The notes: generated by a model from the sequence alone, not told the origin. A stretch of DNA of 64,000 bases from Methanoflorens sp963701995 (GCA_963701995.1 OY969693.1:1922001-1986000), one strand, 5' to 3'. Shown: positions 26,967 to 36,338, counted from the first letter of the stretch. Program-made: numbers and translations.

Positions 26967-27844
26967 CTATATTAGTTCCCCATTTACAGAAATCGTGTAA
27001 TCTTTAATTATTATGTTTTTTTGGGCTTTTTCTAGTGCCCTTTGGACTACAATCTCAATACCTGAGCAGCAGGGAACTTCCATATGCACAATGGAAATCG
27101 ATTGTATATCCTGTTTCTGGAAGATTTCAGATAATTTATCCACGTATTCGTCTATGGTTCTATCCAGTTTGGGATAGCGAATTATCAATACCTTATTCTT
27201 TAAGAATCTTTGATGGAAATTAGCATAGGCAAATGGGGCGCAATCGGCCGCCAACAAAAGTTCAGCATTTTTCAGGTAAGGTACGTACGGGTTTAAGAGC
27301 TGTAACTGTATGGGCCAACTTCCGAGTTCTGAAGTTAACATCACCGGCTCGTGAGTCAGATTGCCAGATCTACGTAAATCCCGCGTCATTGAACCGGGAC
27401 AACCGCAGGCCAACGGTTTTTCTTCGTAATCCGGAATTTCAATGTTATTTTCCTTTAAAAAGTCAATAGCCTCATTTACAAGATCCTCCTGGCCATGTTC
27501 CTGAAGGTGCTGCAAGTGGGCTTTATGACATTAGGTCCTGCTTTTGTGATATTTCCCATAACCTTGTACTCATCATAAGGTTCGGCTTCTCTTGTTTCAA
27601 TTTCTATGGCGCCCTCCGGGCAATGCCCAATGCAGGCCCCTAAACCATCACAGAAGAAATCACTTATGAGTCTGGCCTTCTCATCAATTACCTGCAAGGC
27701 ATCTTCAGGACATCCAGTAGCGCAACTGCCACATCCAGTACATTTTTCTTCAATAATTCGGATGACGTCTCTTTTCATAGCTATTCGCCCATATCCGGTT
27801 GATTTATTGAATTTTAGGATCGTTTGCCCCAACATCATTGTCAA
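26967..27844 (-). pseudogene. 4Fe-4S protein with ferredoxin and iron-sulfur/thiol domain, frameshifted
   Basis: The upstream frame (27844-27476) has two [4Fe-4S] motifs, CTGCGSCATGCPEDAL and CDGLGACIGHCPEGAI. The downstream frame (27515-26967) carries EKPLACGCPGSMTRDL, LLLAADCAPFAYANFH and HMEVPCCSGIEIVVQRAL. In bacterial and archaeal relatives these form one ~290-aa protein. One A is missing in AAAA (near 27525: GPNVIK then HLQHLQEHGQED). The likely start is MKRDVIRIIEEKC inside the first frame. Electron-transfer role probable, substrate unknown. Confidence 0.75.
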
Positions 27845-27928
27845 GGTACTAATCCAATCGAAATGCGCTCACTGAGCAGTCATGTCTGAATGAATCGTCA
27901 ACCGAATCACCACTGGAGGAGACGGGAG

Positions 27929-28402
27929 TCACAAACCCATGTCAGACAACCCCGGATGATCGTCGGGGCGTCGCCCCAGTGGCCAATGATATTTGCGGTC
28001 CCCCTCTTTGATCGGCAAATCGTTGATACTGGCAATGCGACGCTTCATCAATCCATTCTCATCGAACTCCCAGTTCTCATTGCCATACGAGCGGAACCAA
28101 TTACCGGCATCATCGTGCCACTCATACGCGAAACGCACCGCAATACGATTCTCACGAAATGCCCATATCTCTTTGATCAGGCGATAATCAAGTTCCTTTG
28201 CCCACTTCCGTTTCAGAAATTCGAAGATCTCCTTGCGACCGCTTATGAACTCGGCCCTGTTGCGCCATGTGCTGTCAATGGTATACGCCAGTGACACCTT
28301 CTCGGGATCCCGTGAGTTCCATCCATCCTCGGCCATACGAACCTTCTGCACTGCTGTTTCTTCGGTGAATGGCGGTACCGGTGGTCGGGTGTTTTCTGTC
28401 AT
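27929..28402 (-). CDS. NTF2-like protein, DUF1348 family
   Basis: 157 aa, one alpha+beta barrel domain. Seen: KVRMAEDGWNSRDPEKVSLA, TIDSTWRNRAEFISGRKEI, RIAVRFAYEWHDDAGNWFRS and DLPIKEGDRKYHWPLGRRPD, which are characteristic of DUF1348. Function unknown. The family is mainly bacterial and it lies in decayed accessory DNA, so acquisition by transfer is likely. Confidence 0.85.
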   Translation of the reverse strand: MTENTRPPVPPFTEETAVQKVRMAEDGWNSRDPEKVSLAYTIDSTWRNRAEFISGRKEIFEFLKRKWAKELDYRLIKEIWAFRENRIAVRFAYEWHDDAGNWFRSYGNENWEFDENGLMKRRIASINDLPIKEGDRKYHWPLGRRPDDHPGLSDMGL

Positions 28403-28503
28403 ACAAGCTCATACTGATCTATTATAGATAAGTCTGCTTGGCATTATCGAATCTATTAAGGAAATGGATCGAAGGGTGAACTGCGTTTTCGGTTGGTGCT
28501 TTA

Positions 28504-29462
28504 TTAGACGACCTCGATCGTTGAGGGAGGTTTGGAGGCAATATTATAAGTGACGCTGACAATGCCGGGCACTTTGCGGATAATCTCCCCGGCGACCTTT
28601 TCGAGGATTTCAAAGGGGAGTCGGGTTGGTGTCGCGGTTCGAGCATCGATGCTGTCCCAGCAGCGAACCTCGATCTGCTGGCCGAAGTCACGCTTGCCTT
28701 CGTGTATGCCGGTAACACGGTCTTCGTAAAGAATCGCCATATACTGGAACGCGCCGGTGTCTTTTAACAATTCCTCCACGACGGCAGTCGCCTTTCGAAC
28801 CGTTTCGATGCGTTCCGGGTTACCTCTCCTATCACGCGTGCGCGAGTGCCGGCCCTGGGAACGGTATACGTTCGAAAAGCTCAGCGGGAAGGCCGAGGGC
28901 ATTGCCTACTATCCTGACACCGTCCTTACGAAGCTGAATAAGCGGTTCGATAATGCGGTAGCCGAAGGCCTCTTGCGGGTCTATTCCCAGTTGCTCGAAG
29001 ACATTGTGTTGCCGCTTTATCCCCGCGATTGTCTCATCGACATCAGTTAAGATAGTCCCCTGAAGGAGGTGTTTCGCACCGCTTTCCTTGACCATACGTC
29101 CGAAGACGTCCCGGTAGAAGGTCTGGGTCACGGCCTCGCGCTTCTCTTCCGGGTCGGTGATTCCTTTGAATGCCGAGAAGAACTCCTTGCGCATCGATTA
29201 CCTCAACCTTGACACCGAGATTTCTGAAAAGAGCCGCAACCTGTCCCGCCTCCCCCTCGCGCATGATGCCATTGTCAATGAATGCGGTCTTAAGACGGTT
29301 CCCCAGGGCACGATGTCCGAGCATCGTGACTGTGGACGAATCAGCTCCTCCGGAGAGGGCGTTGATCGCCATTCCGTCCCCGACAATCTCCTTGATCTCC
29401 TTGATCTTCTCGTTGATGAAGCCATCGATATTAAGTTCCCGTGCGGTGATCTCCTTAATCAT
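28504..29462 (-). pseudogene. guaA: GMP synthase ATP-pyrophosphatase subunit, multiply frameshifted
   Basis: Starts MIKEITARELNIDGFINEKI with the PP-loop NALSGGADSSTVTMLGHRAL, then frame changes near 29200 (before FFSAFKGITDPEEKREAV), near 28855 (after FPGPALA) and at a short C-run near 28820 (PERIETVRKATAVVEEL). The C-terminus PSTIEVV is intact. At least three single-base shifts make it non-functional. An intact copy must exist elsewhere if the organism makes GMP, so this is probably an acquired or duplicate copy. Confidence 0.85.
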
Positions 29463-29527
29463 TCCTGACCTCCGTATATGTAATGATGAATTTGCGTTGC
29501 CCTGAAAAGGGTACTTGTGAATATCCT

Positions 29528-29695
29528 TTAACGTATTGAATGCCTACGTGTTTTCCAGAGTTCTTCCAAAATAACAATGGAAGCATTTTTGCCATCTAAG
29601 TCACATTGAGACGAAAATTTTCGGCAGGATTCTATAAGTTCATCGTTCTCTTCAGCAAGTTTAAACTGTTCTCTTATCAGGACCTCCGCGTGCAA
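29528..29695 (-). CDS. Possible small hypothetical protein or relic
   Basis: A 55-residue minus-strand frame (LHAEVLIREQFKLAEENDEL, later LDGKNASIVILEELWKT) looks like real coding sequence by composition but has only a TTG start and no close ribosome site. Family not recognised; it may be the tail of a lost gene. Confidence 0.25.
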   Translation of the reverse strand: MHAEVLIREQFKLAEENDELIESCRKFSSQCDLDGKNASIVILEELWKTRRHSIR

Positions 29696-29964
29696 TGATA
29701 GTGTTTAATCTCCTTTTCTGACCTGCTTCCAAACATCTCCTTCGTATCATTACCCATATATTTGATAAAAGTTTTGAAGCATCTTAGTTTACAGCGACAA
29801 CACAATTGAGTACTTCGTGTTCGTTCGCAAGCGTACACAGAATGCTCTCTTTTGCGTTCTCTTTCAGAAACGCATATGCACCAATCCTAGAGACCGGTCA
29901 AAGGAGGGACTAGTGTTCGGTAGTTCAACGTCACGTTGCGGACGCCAACTCTTATAATTAAGAG

Positions 29965-30126
29965 GTGTCCGTCACGCAGCTCATCGGAAAATCAAAGATC
30001 GGTTCTTTTTCTGCTAGAAAGGGCTTAAGGTATCCGCAATTCCGCTTACCCCAACAGTGTGCCGATGTAATCGGGCACACAGCTAACATTCTTGAAACTG
30101 AAAGTGAGGGAAAATGTGCTTTTTGA
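29965..30126 (+). CDS. AbrB-like N-terminal domain of the integrase (upstream frame, element 2)
   Basis: 53 residues from GTG 29965, reading IGKSKIGSFSARKGLRYPQF then RLPQQCADVIGHTA. The YP..RLP pattern resembles an AbrB/SpoVT swapped-hairpin domain. The frame ends TTT-TGA at 30124-30126; a -1 slip on the T-run joins it to the integrase frame as AFLIVTDQ. Nearly the same sequence, with the same break, lies at 35655-35804. A TATA-like TTATAATTA sits just upstream. Confidence 0.55.
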   Translation: MSVTQLIGKSKIGSFSARKGLRYPQFRLPQQCADVIGHTANILETESEGKCAF

Positions 30127-31445
30127 TCGTAACCGATCAAGCCAAGCCGAAAGATGACAGTGTTTTAAAACATCTGCATTCTGTTTTAAAACAGTGTCCA
30201 GGTGAAGCGCAGTATGTGGTGGAAGCCCTTGCCAAAAGTGCGCCAGGCTCCACGGAACCGTCAGAGGCAGAGACAAGCTCGGAAAGCACCGCAGAAAGCT
30301 TCATTATCAATAGTTGGCTAGTAAGCTGTGCTGCGTCAGGCAGTGGCTTTGCGTGCGCAAGCCCGGGTAGTGTAGCGGCCTATCATGGAGCCCTGTCGAG
30401 CGATACTCCTTTTTTTGACCCCCTTTTAGTAAAACTAGGCATATATTCTACTCTTAGCCCAATTCACTCAGATTTAATGAGTGATAAAACATGGATGATG
30501 CCCCCTTCCTATTCAGGCAATGGTCAGAGTCTTGGTTCGCTTCAGTTGACGTTCTCGCGAAACCAACTTTTCGATTACAAAAACTGGCGTGTAGAAGGCC
30601 TTGATCGGAAAAGTAGTAACTGGATGAACAAGACGACTGAGATCGTTTGGAACTGCACGCAGGGCATTATTAGTAAGATAACAATGGACGCGGTGCGTGA
30701 CGTCGCTTTAACCAAATACAAGTGTGTTTATTCAAAACGCAAGGTGCTATATTTTACCAAAGGTCTTCTCAAGTATCTTACTAAAACAACATTCGACACT
30801 CGTTTTCAGGCATTTGAACTCTTCTTGGAGATGCCTAAAGTGCTCAAAACGCGCAAGCACGTTACAAACCGCATTGTGACTAAGGAAGATGTGGAAAACG
30901 TGCTAAAAGCGATTGAACAGGCGTTTAGTAGAGGGCGCATTGATAACGATCACTACCTTAACTACAAAGCAATCGTGCTTTTTGGTGCGTTTACAGGTCA
31001 GCGGCCTTTAGCGACTATAGCAAGGTTGACAGTGGAACAGTTCAAGGAAGCTATGAAAATGAGGAAACCCGTTATTGATGTTCTTCCGTGGCAAGACAAA
31101 ATTCGTATGCAGCACTATTGCCCGCTGCATCCACAAGTCGTCGAAGCGCTGCTGCCTGTAATCGAAGGTAGAAGAGATGAGGACGTTGCTTTTGAGCAAC
31201 TGTCCTTTCAAGAGTGGCTTAAGTACACCGACGTCCGATTGTTGCACGGCGGTGCTCGTATCGTCAACGGAGATCTGAGAAAATTCTGTGAGCTGCAATC
31301 CGACGTGCTGCAGTGGGATGAATCAAACAAGAACTACATATTAACCCACGGTGTTAGGGGAGTTGATTGGCGATTTTACAAGAGTCCAAGACCAGAACCT
31401 GTATATGATATCTACATACAGGTACTGGGCACCTGTAAGCTTTGA
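30114..31445 (+). CDS. Tyrosine recombinase (SSV-type integrase containing attachment site)
   Basis: 443 aa. Catalytic motifs in the C-terminal half: box I arginine in FGAFTGQRPLATIARL, HxxR in LTHGVRGVDW, and tyrosine candidates in WRFYKSPRPEPVYDIYI. Residues SPGSVAAYHGALS are the translation of the 5' half of tRNA-Asp (30361-30400), so the attachment site lies inside the gene. The N-terminal part belongs to a neighbouring copy and the C-terminal part to the 5.7 kb element. The joined frame is open, so an active enzyme may be made. Confidence 0.85.
   Translation: MCFLIVTDQAKPKDDSVLKHLHSVLKQCPGEAQYVVEALAKSAPGSTEPSEAETSSESTAESFIINSWLVSCAASGSGFACASPGSVAAYHGALSSDTPFFDPLLVKLGIYSTLSPIHSDLMSDKTWMMPPSYSGNGQSLGSLQLTFSRNQLFDYKNWRVEGLDRKSSNWMNKTTEIVWNCTQGIISKITMDAVRDVALTKYKCVYSKRKVLYFTKGLLKYLTKTTFDTRFQAFELFLEMPKVLKTRKHVTNRIVTKEDVENVLKAIEQAFSRGRIDNDHYLNYKAIVLFGAFTGQRPLATIARLTVEQFKEAMKMRKPVIDVLPWQDKIRMQHYCPLHPQVVEALLPVIEGRRDEDVAFEQLSFQEWLKYTDVRLLHGGARIVNGDLRKFCELQSDVLQWDESNKNYILTHGVRGVDWRFYKSPRPEPVYDIYIQVLGTCKL
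30359..30400 (+). repeat. Attachment repeat, left (inside integrase gene)
   Basis: 42 bases identical to 36034-36075, comprising AA plus the tRNA-Asp 5' half through the anticodon loop. Beyond it the sequences diverge at once on the right side. Confidence 0.9.
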
Positions 31446-32016
31446 TTCATAAACCGTGCTTTAAACTTGCTTGACCGTGCCAAAACGCACGATGTTCCGT
31501 ATATGCAGTCTTGCAAAGCTGTCGAATTTCTATGTTAGGCTGCCTACGATTTATCAGCCTGCAAGGGTAGCAAAAATACCGTGCATCCGTCATTTCATCA
31601 TCAGTGAAATAGGCATTTAACCTGCGGCCTTCTTTTCTTAAAATAAAACGTGTAAGGCCATATCAAAAGTACGTTAGTAAACAGTAGGTATTTCATACCG
31701 TCCAGCAACCGTCCAGCAGGGCCTAGTCGCCTTTCATTTTATAATCCGGCCAGCGCATCTGTCCAATAACCTCTTCATACGTCATTCTGTTTTCAGGATT
31801 CATAGTTAGTGTCTCAAGCTGAAACCCAATAACGAGTAAGATCTGAAAAGATCAAAACGACTAATGGGTTCGCCTAGTAGCGTTAAAAATCGTCAGAGCA
31901 CGGTTTAAATGGTCTAAAAAGTCTTTTAGAAAAGTGTTATCTATGTTGAATACGATCAATAAGCTTTTATCTGCCAAACACACAATTAGGCAACAAAGCC
32001 ACAAGGAGGTGAACGA
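31446..32016. other. Intergenic stretch with a possible short relic
   Basis: No full gene. A minus-strand frame at 31723-31803 reads MNPENRMTYEEVIGQMRWPD, reminiscent of the ends of small archaeal antitoxin-like proteins, but it is too short to assign. Near 31970 a TTTTATCT stretch may be the promoter of the RDD gene. Confidence 0.35.
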
Positions 32017-32532
32017 ATGGCAAATGAAATGACCCCAGCGCCTGAAATAACCCCAGCGCCTGAAATAACCCCAGCCCCGCCGCAGTACCGTAGCGTCGGT
32101 GTCAGATTCGTAGCTCTTCTTATCGATGTCATTATTGCTGGCATTATTGCGTCAGTTTTCGCCAGTCCGTTGCAAACGCCCGTCTTCAATAGCGCGGATT
32201 TTACTAATGGAACCTTTCACGTTTCCACCACAGCGAATTCGCTCGCAGGACTTGGCAGCATCATATCAGCACTCGTCGTGCTCTTCTATTTCACGCTCCT
32301 CTTGGGAGCGTATGGACAGACGGTAGGCATGATGGCCCTTAAGATCAAAGTGGTCAAAGAGGATGGCTCAAAGATTGGCTATGTCGATGCACTCGTGCGT
32401 TCCTTACTGCTGATCATCGACGCAATACCGTACATTATTCCGTTCTTGCTCGGTGCAATTCTTATATGGACGTCGGATAAGAGACAGCGGATTGGAGACC
32501 GCGCAGCGCACACCGTCGTAGTGACGGCGTGA
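32017..32532 (+). CDS. RDD-family membrane protein
   Basis: 171 aa. Clear RDD start after a Pro-rich lead containing three EITPAP units: YRSVGVRFVALLIDVIIAGI, then a second hydrophobic hairpin LLLGAYGQTVGMMALKIKVV and the family C-terminal RIGDRAAHTVVV. Strong ribosome site AAGGAGGTGA. RDD proteins are small membrane proteins linked to ion transport; role not known here. Element cargo. Confidence 0.85.
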   Translation: MANEMTPAPEITPAPEITPAPPQYRSVGVRFVALLIDVIIAGIIASVFASPLQTPVFNSADFTNGTFHVSTTANSLAGLGSIISALVVLFYFTLLLGAYGQTVGMMALKIKVVKEDGSKIGYVDALVRSLLLIIDAIPYIIPFLLGAILIWTSDKRQRIGDRAAHTVVVTA

Positions 32533-32646
32533 AGGGCTATTTTTCCCTTCTTTTTTTTTCAAACGCGGCTCGTGGGCATAATTGTTGTTATCTCGTTCGC
32601 ATTGACTTCGTCACACTATTTTATTAGCAATTACAGAGCAATTACG

Positions 32647-32793
32647 CTATTTGGGAAAAACCGTGGTCAGATAATCTGGCGCATTTAGAACGGGATTCAT
32701 AAGGGCAGTACCGGCTGTAGCGCCCATGGCTTTGACCAGGAACAGAGAGGCCACCAATATTGCCGTTCTACGGGATGATGCATCAGAAGTCAT
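32647..32793 (-). pseudogene. Truncated DUF4386-like protein
   Basis: 48 residues from ATG 32793 behind AAGGAG: SRRTAILVASLFLVKAMGAT, then MNPVLNAPDYLTTV and a TAG. It matches the first ~45 residues of the DUF4386 protein at 33289 (YRKTAIIVGVLFITATAAS, NYLTSVSANENQ). The rest is missing. Confidence 0.55.
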
Positions 32794-33288
32794 GTTCTTC
32801 TCCTTTTTTGAACCATATGGATAGGTTTCATTAGATTGGACTTGAGCCCGTTATGAAACACCCAACTCCCGACTGGTCGGTATTTTTTACATGCACCACA
32901 TCACAAAATGCATGATCGCTTTTTTCTGATGGCAATATTAGCGTCAAAATGGCCGTTATTCCTAGCGGCGAGCGTTAGCAAAGCTTCAATAGGTAGATAG
33001 TCACTGCACTAGTCCCGGATAATACGCGGTCGACGGTACTCTTCACAATGCGGAACGCGCTCTCTGTCGCCCCGTAGGCTACAACGGGCGTACTTCTCGA
33101 ACCTTTGGCAGTTCATCATATTTGCATTTCATGGACGGCTGAGTAAAGAGATCTACCGGTGCAGTGGGGAACTAGCCGCAGCTAAACGACAAAGCTTAAG
33201 CCTTCGTGCACCGCTTCTACGACCTAACGTTTTGCGACACGCCTATTGGCGTAGAGTTACGGCTGAAACAAAACGAAGGCGGGAAAAT
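32794..33288. other. Intergenic stretch, no gene seen
   Basis: About 500 bases between divergent DUF4386 copies. Nothing recognised. Confidence 0.45.
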
Positions 33289-33999
33289 ATGAATTCATAT
33301 CGAAAGACCGCAATAATTGTCGGAGTATTATTTATAACCGCGACAGCTGCGTCTTTACTAGTAGCTGTTTTTTTAGGTTCTACTCTAGCTGCTTCAAATT
33401 ATCTTACTTCTGTTTCTGCAAATGAAAACCAAGTGATAATAGCAATGATATTTGAGTTGATTGCTGCCGTTTCAGCTTTAGGCACCGCAGTTATGCTGTT
33501 TCCCGTCCTCAAAAAGACTATTGAAAGTCTAGCGCTTGGGTATGTCGCTCTCAGACTTATTGAGAACATTTTCTACATTGCTGGTGCGCTCAGTTTGCTA
33601 ATAATATTAACAGTGGGCCAGGGATATGTAGCAGGAGCGTCTAACGCTTCGTATTATCAACCGTTAGGCACGTTACTGCTGGCATTACATGACTGGTCTA
33701 TTTGGATGGGGACTTTGATCTTTTTTGGTTTAGGAAGTCTGACTCTGAATTATTTATTGTATCAATCAAAACTCGTTCCTCGATTTTTATCAGTCTGGGG
33801 TCTCATTGGAGCCGCATTAGTTTTATTGTATGGCCTGTTAAGTTTGTTCAGTCTTACACCTGACATGCTTTTCTCGATCTTGACCATATTGGCTGTTCCA
33901 ATCGCCGTGCAGGAAATGGTATTTGCGGTATGGCTTATAGTGAAAGGATTCAATCCAGCAGCAATCGCTTCCTTGTCTGCCAAAACAGATACAAACTAA
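33289..33999 (+). CDS. DUF4386 family membrane protein
   Basis: 236 aa from ATG 33289 (AGGCGGG upstream). Six or seven hydrophobic segments, starting YRKTAIIVGVLFITATAASL; conserved SANENQVIIAMIFELIAAVS, FPVLKK and PRFLSVWGLIGAALVLLYGL match DUF4386. Function unknown. AT-rich relative to the core genes. Confidence 0.85.
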   Translation: MNSYRKTAIIVGVLFITATAASLLVAVFLGSTLAASNYLTSVSANENQVIIAMIFELIAAVSALGTAVMLFPVLKKTIESLALGYVALRLIENIFYIAGALSLLIILTVGQGYVAGASNASYYQPLGTLLLALHDWSIWMGTLIFFGLGSLTLNYLLYQSKLVPRFLSVWGLIGAALVLLYGLLSLFSLTPDMLFSILTILAVPIAVQEMVFAVWLIVKGFNPAAIASLSAKTDTN

Positions 34000-34363
34000 G
34001 TTTAAATGAGCTCATCTAAAATAGGGAATGATGTGCAAAATGCTAATAGCAAACAGCGACCGTGTGCTTTATCTGCTTAAAGCGGCCGTATTTAGAGCTG
34101 CTGTGCTCTGTTAGCCAGCTTGTGCACAGTTCGGCTACTCAATCCCTCTTTTCACATCGCAGCGCATCCAGCCGCTTTGAGAAAGTCCCCTCCCTAGAAG
34201 CCTGTAGCGAAGAGGAGGGGCTGTGGCCGCAGGAGCTTTGGGTGGAAGGCTAAGGCTAGCTGTCTTTCAAGGTTATCATTTTTCTTGCGTCTATCCTGAT
34301 CTTGTCCTCCGGGCCATAAAACATATTTTTCTTGATATTCTGATCTTGCCTTTGGGTAACCTT
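34000..34363. other. Intergenic stretch, no gene seen
   Basis: About 360 bases; no supported gene or repeat. Confidence 0.45.
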
Positions 34364-35212
34364 TTACGTCGTACCTATCGTTAGCACTTCCAGCATACAG
34401 AAATAGAACTCTTCCAAATCAAGGATATAATTGTCGGAGTTGGGATCAAAGTGTGTTCGCCACTGCTTAAGATCTTCTTCTGATAAATATGGAGTTCCTA
34501 TTTTAGCGTGCCATTCTGCATTACCTGCAATATAGCGTTTTGCTTCTGGAATGAGAGGTGAGAGTTTTTGTATGGCATAGCTTTTAGTAGATACATCTTT
34601 TAGGCCTGCCTGTAAAAACAGCCCATGCAATTTTCGCCCGGTAAAGTTATCAAATGGAGGTTCTAGGGGATTTTCTTTAAGAGCCTGGGCCGTTGCTGTT
34701 AAGATTTTTAAAGACAACTGAGGCTCGATGGGATGGACAATAAAAAGGCCACCATCAAAATCCTTACCGGCAATTCTTCCACCGTTCTTAGTCACTCTTT
34801 TCATCTCTTCGATAATCTTGAAATAATCTGTGACATAAGCAAAACAGTTGCTGAAAAAGACTAAATCAAAGGTATCATTGTCGAAGGAGGCATCGTGGAA
34901 ATCATCTTTTCGAAACTCAATGATGTTACTAAGAGGATCTTTTTCCAGATTTTCCACAGCATAATTTATTAAATCTGGTGAGAAATCAAGCCCAACAACT
35001 CGCCCATTGGGCTTCACCTTCTCTGCTAGTAGGTGTGTCCATAAACCTGGTCCACATCCTAAATCCAGTACTACATCTCCTGGTTTAAGATTTAACTCAT
35101 CAACCGTTTTACGCCGTTCCTGCAATTTTGTTTTATGATGGTCGAGAAGCCATTCTACATTGGTTAACTCCAAGCCCTTTTCACCCTTAAAATATTGATT
35201 CGTTTCTAACAT
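34364..35212 (-). CDS. Class I SAM-dependent methyltransferase
   Basis: 282 aa. Motif I VVLDLGCGPGLWTHLLAEKV (~residues 48-67), motif II VVGLDFSPDLINYA, motif IV FDLVFFSNCFAYVTDYFKI, post-I RVTKNGGRIAGKDFDGG. The C-terminus has the helical cap of small-molecule methyltransferases. AT-rich, with a GGAGGAT ribosome site; its composition differs from the core and it sits inside the integrated element. Substrate unknown. Confidence 0.88.
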   Translation of the reverse strand: MLETNQYFKGEKGLELTNVEWLLDHHKTKLQERRKTVDELNLKPGDVVLDLGCGPGLWTHLLAEKVKPNGRVVGLDFSPDLINYAVENLEKDPLSNIIEFRKDDFHDASFDNDTFDLVFFSNCFAYVTDYFKIIEEMKRVTKNGGRIAGKDFDGGLFIVHPIEPQLSLKILTATAQALKENPLEPPFDNFTGRKLHGLFLQAGLKDVSTKSYAIQKLSPLIPEAKRYIAGNAEWHAKIGTPYLSEEDLKQWRTHFDPNSDNYILDLEEFYFCMLEVLTIGTT

Positions 35213-35243
35213 AAAATATCCTCCTTATTATTTACCTTATTAT

Positions 35244-35505
35244 TTAGATATACCTGCCACTGTCATCATTTGGAGCATTTTGATTGGCCTGACTTACTTC
35301 TCCTGTTTTATCAACAGTTGCCTCTTTTATTGTTAAACGAGCGCCATTAACAACCAAAAATACAGCTTCATCTGATTAAGTGCTTTTATAGGTTCCACCG
35401 TTGATCGTAGCATTTATTCCGTTCACAATATAAGCAGCTTTAAGACTGACAGATTTTCCTTCAAACGTAGCAGACGACTTAATAGTAAGATCGGTTCCCC
35501 GCCCA
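35244..35505 (-). pseudogene. Adhesin/beta-helix-like fragment with internal stop
   Basis: A minus-strand frame reads SATFEGKSVSLKAAYIVNGI, then INGGTYKST, an in-frame TAA, then SDEAVFLVVNGARLTIKEAT. This alternating pattern resembles secreted beta-helix or carbohydrate-binding proteins. No start is visible and the frame stops at 35244. It is a relic at the right end of the element. Confidence 0.45.
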
Positions 35506-36033
35506 CCTGCCGATTAGTCGCTGGACACATTAGAAGTTGCGAGGCAGGGCGACGCACTTCAACCTTACTCAACATACAATAGCCTTTCAAGTAGGTTATT
35601 ATTCTGCTAGGGCGAATAATACCCAGTCATCGTTGATTAAAAGAAGGTGTCGTTATGCAGCACATTGGAAAATCAAAGATCGGTTCTCTATCTGCTAGAA
35701 AGGGCATAAGCTATCCGCAACTGCGCTTACCTCAACAGTTTGCCGAAGTTATCGGGGAAACGACATTTTTGAAACTGAACGTGGAGGAAAACGTGCATTT
35801 TTGATTGTTACCAACCAAGCCTTGTCAAATAGTGACACTGTTTTAAAACAAGATGCTGATATTTTAAAACAGTGTGAAGGTGTAGCACAGACTTCTACGA
35901 AAACTCACGCCGTTACATCGCATTCTGCGCAACAGTCAGAAGCTGAGGAAAGCCTCCAACGCACTGCAGAAAGCTTTAATATCTATACACAGCTAGTAAG
36001 CTGTGCTGCGTCAAGCAGTCACTACGCTAGTGT

Positions 36034-36075
36034 AAGCCCGGGTAGTGTAGCGGCCTATCATGGAGCCCTGTCGAG
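36034..36075 (+). repeat. Attachment repeat, right (5' half of tRNA-Asp)
   Basis: 42 bases identical to 30359-30400. Integration here rebuilds the 5' half of the tRNA, so the gene stays functional. Confidence 0.9.
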
Positions 36076-36108
36076 GCTCCGACTCGGGTTCAAATCCCGA
36101 CTCGGGCG
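36036..36108 (+). tRNA. tRNA-Asp (GTC)
   Basis: Acceptor GCCCGGG pairs with CTCGGGC (one G-U), D arm GTGTAGCGGCCTATCAT, anticodon arm GGAGCCCTGTCGAGGCTCC with anticodon GTC, T arm with GGTTCAAAT, discriminator G. No CCA encoded. The 5' half doubles as the integration site of the element to its left. Confidence 0.95.
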
Positions 36109-36172
36109 CTCCTTTTTTGCATCTATTTGACCAGCGGAGGCTAAAATAGAGTTTTCTGAGGCGTGGGGGTGG

Positions 36173-36258
36173 GGAGCCTGTATTAGGCTCCGGTCACTGT
36201 GTCAAATTCGTCAACAATGCGTTCAGATATTGCTAAGTAAGGGAGCCTCAGGGGCTCC
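36173..36258 (+). repeat. Dispersed hairpin repeat R1 (double)
   Basis: Perfect hairpin GGAGCCTGTATTAGGCTCC (36173-36191), then CGGTCACTGTGTC..., GCGTTCAGAT and a second hairpin GGAGCCTCAGGGGCTCC (36242-36258). Related units lie at 39424, 41380, 41426, 45799, 51865 and 52624, all in the same orientation. Confidence 0.75.
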
Positions 36259-36338
36259 ACTGACGTGGAATTTTGCAAATAGTCGAAAGAAAAAACATAA
36301 TGTAAATTAAATCATGAGATTATTCTGATAACAAAAAA

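Larger units (their letters stand above)
30359..36033. mobile_element. 5.7 kb integrated element at tRNA-Asp
   Basis: Bounded by 42-bp identical direct repeats: 30359-30400 in the integrase gene and 36034-36075 in tRNA-Asp. Left end carries the integrase catalytic part, right end the integrase N-terminal part, exactly the split expected for an SSV-type integrase after integration. Excision would rejoin them into one gene. Cargo: RDD-family protein, two DUF4386 genes (one truncated), a methyltransferase and an adhesin-like relic. No replication or virion gene is recognisable, so it may be a satellite or a reduced plasmid. Confidence 0.8.
35655..36130 (+). pseudogene. Integrase N-terminal half, int(N), ending in the tRNA
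   Basis: ATG 35655 (GAAGGTG site) opens IGKSKIGSLSARKGISYPQL then RLPQQFAEVIGE and stops at TTT-TGA 35802-35804. One base off, the frame continues FLIVTNQALS to SPGSVAAYHGAL inside tRNA-Asp. It is strongly similar to 29965-30358 through the attachment core, after which the catalytic domain is absent. This is the expected right-hand remnant of an SSV-type integrase split by its own integration. Confidence 0.75.
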
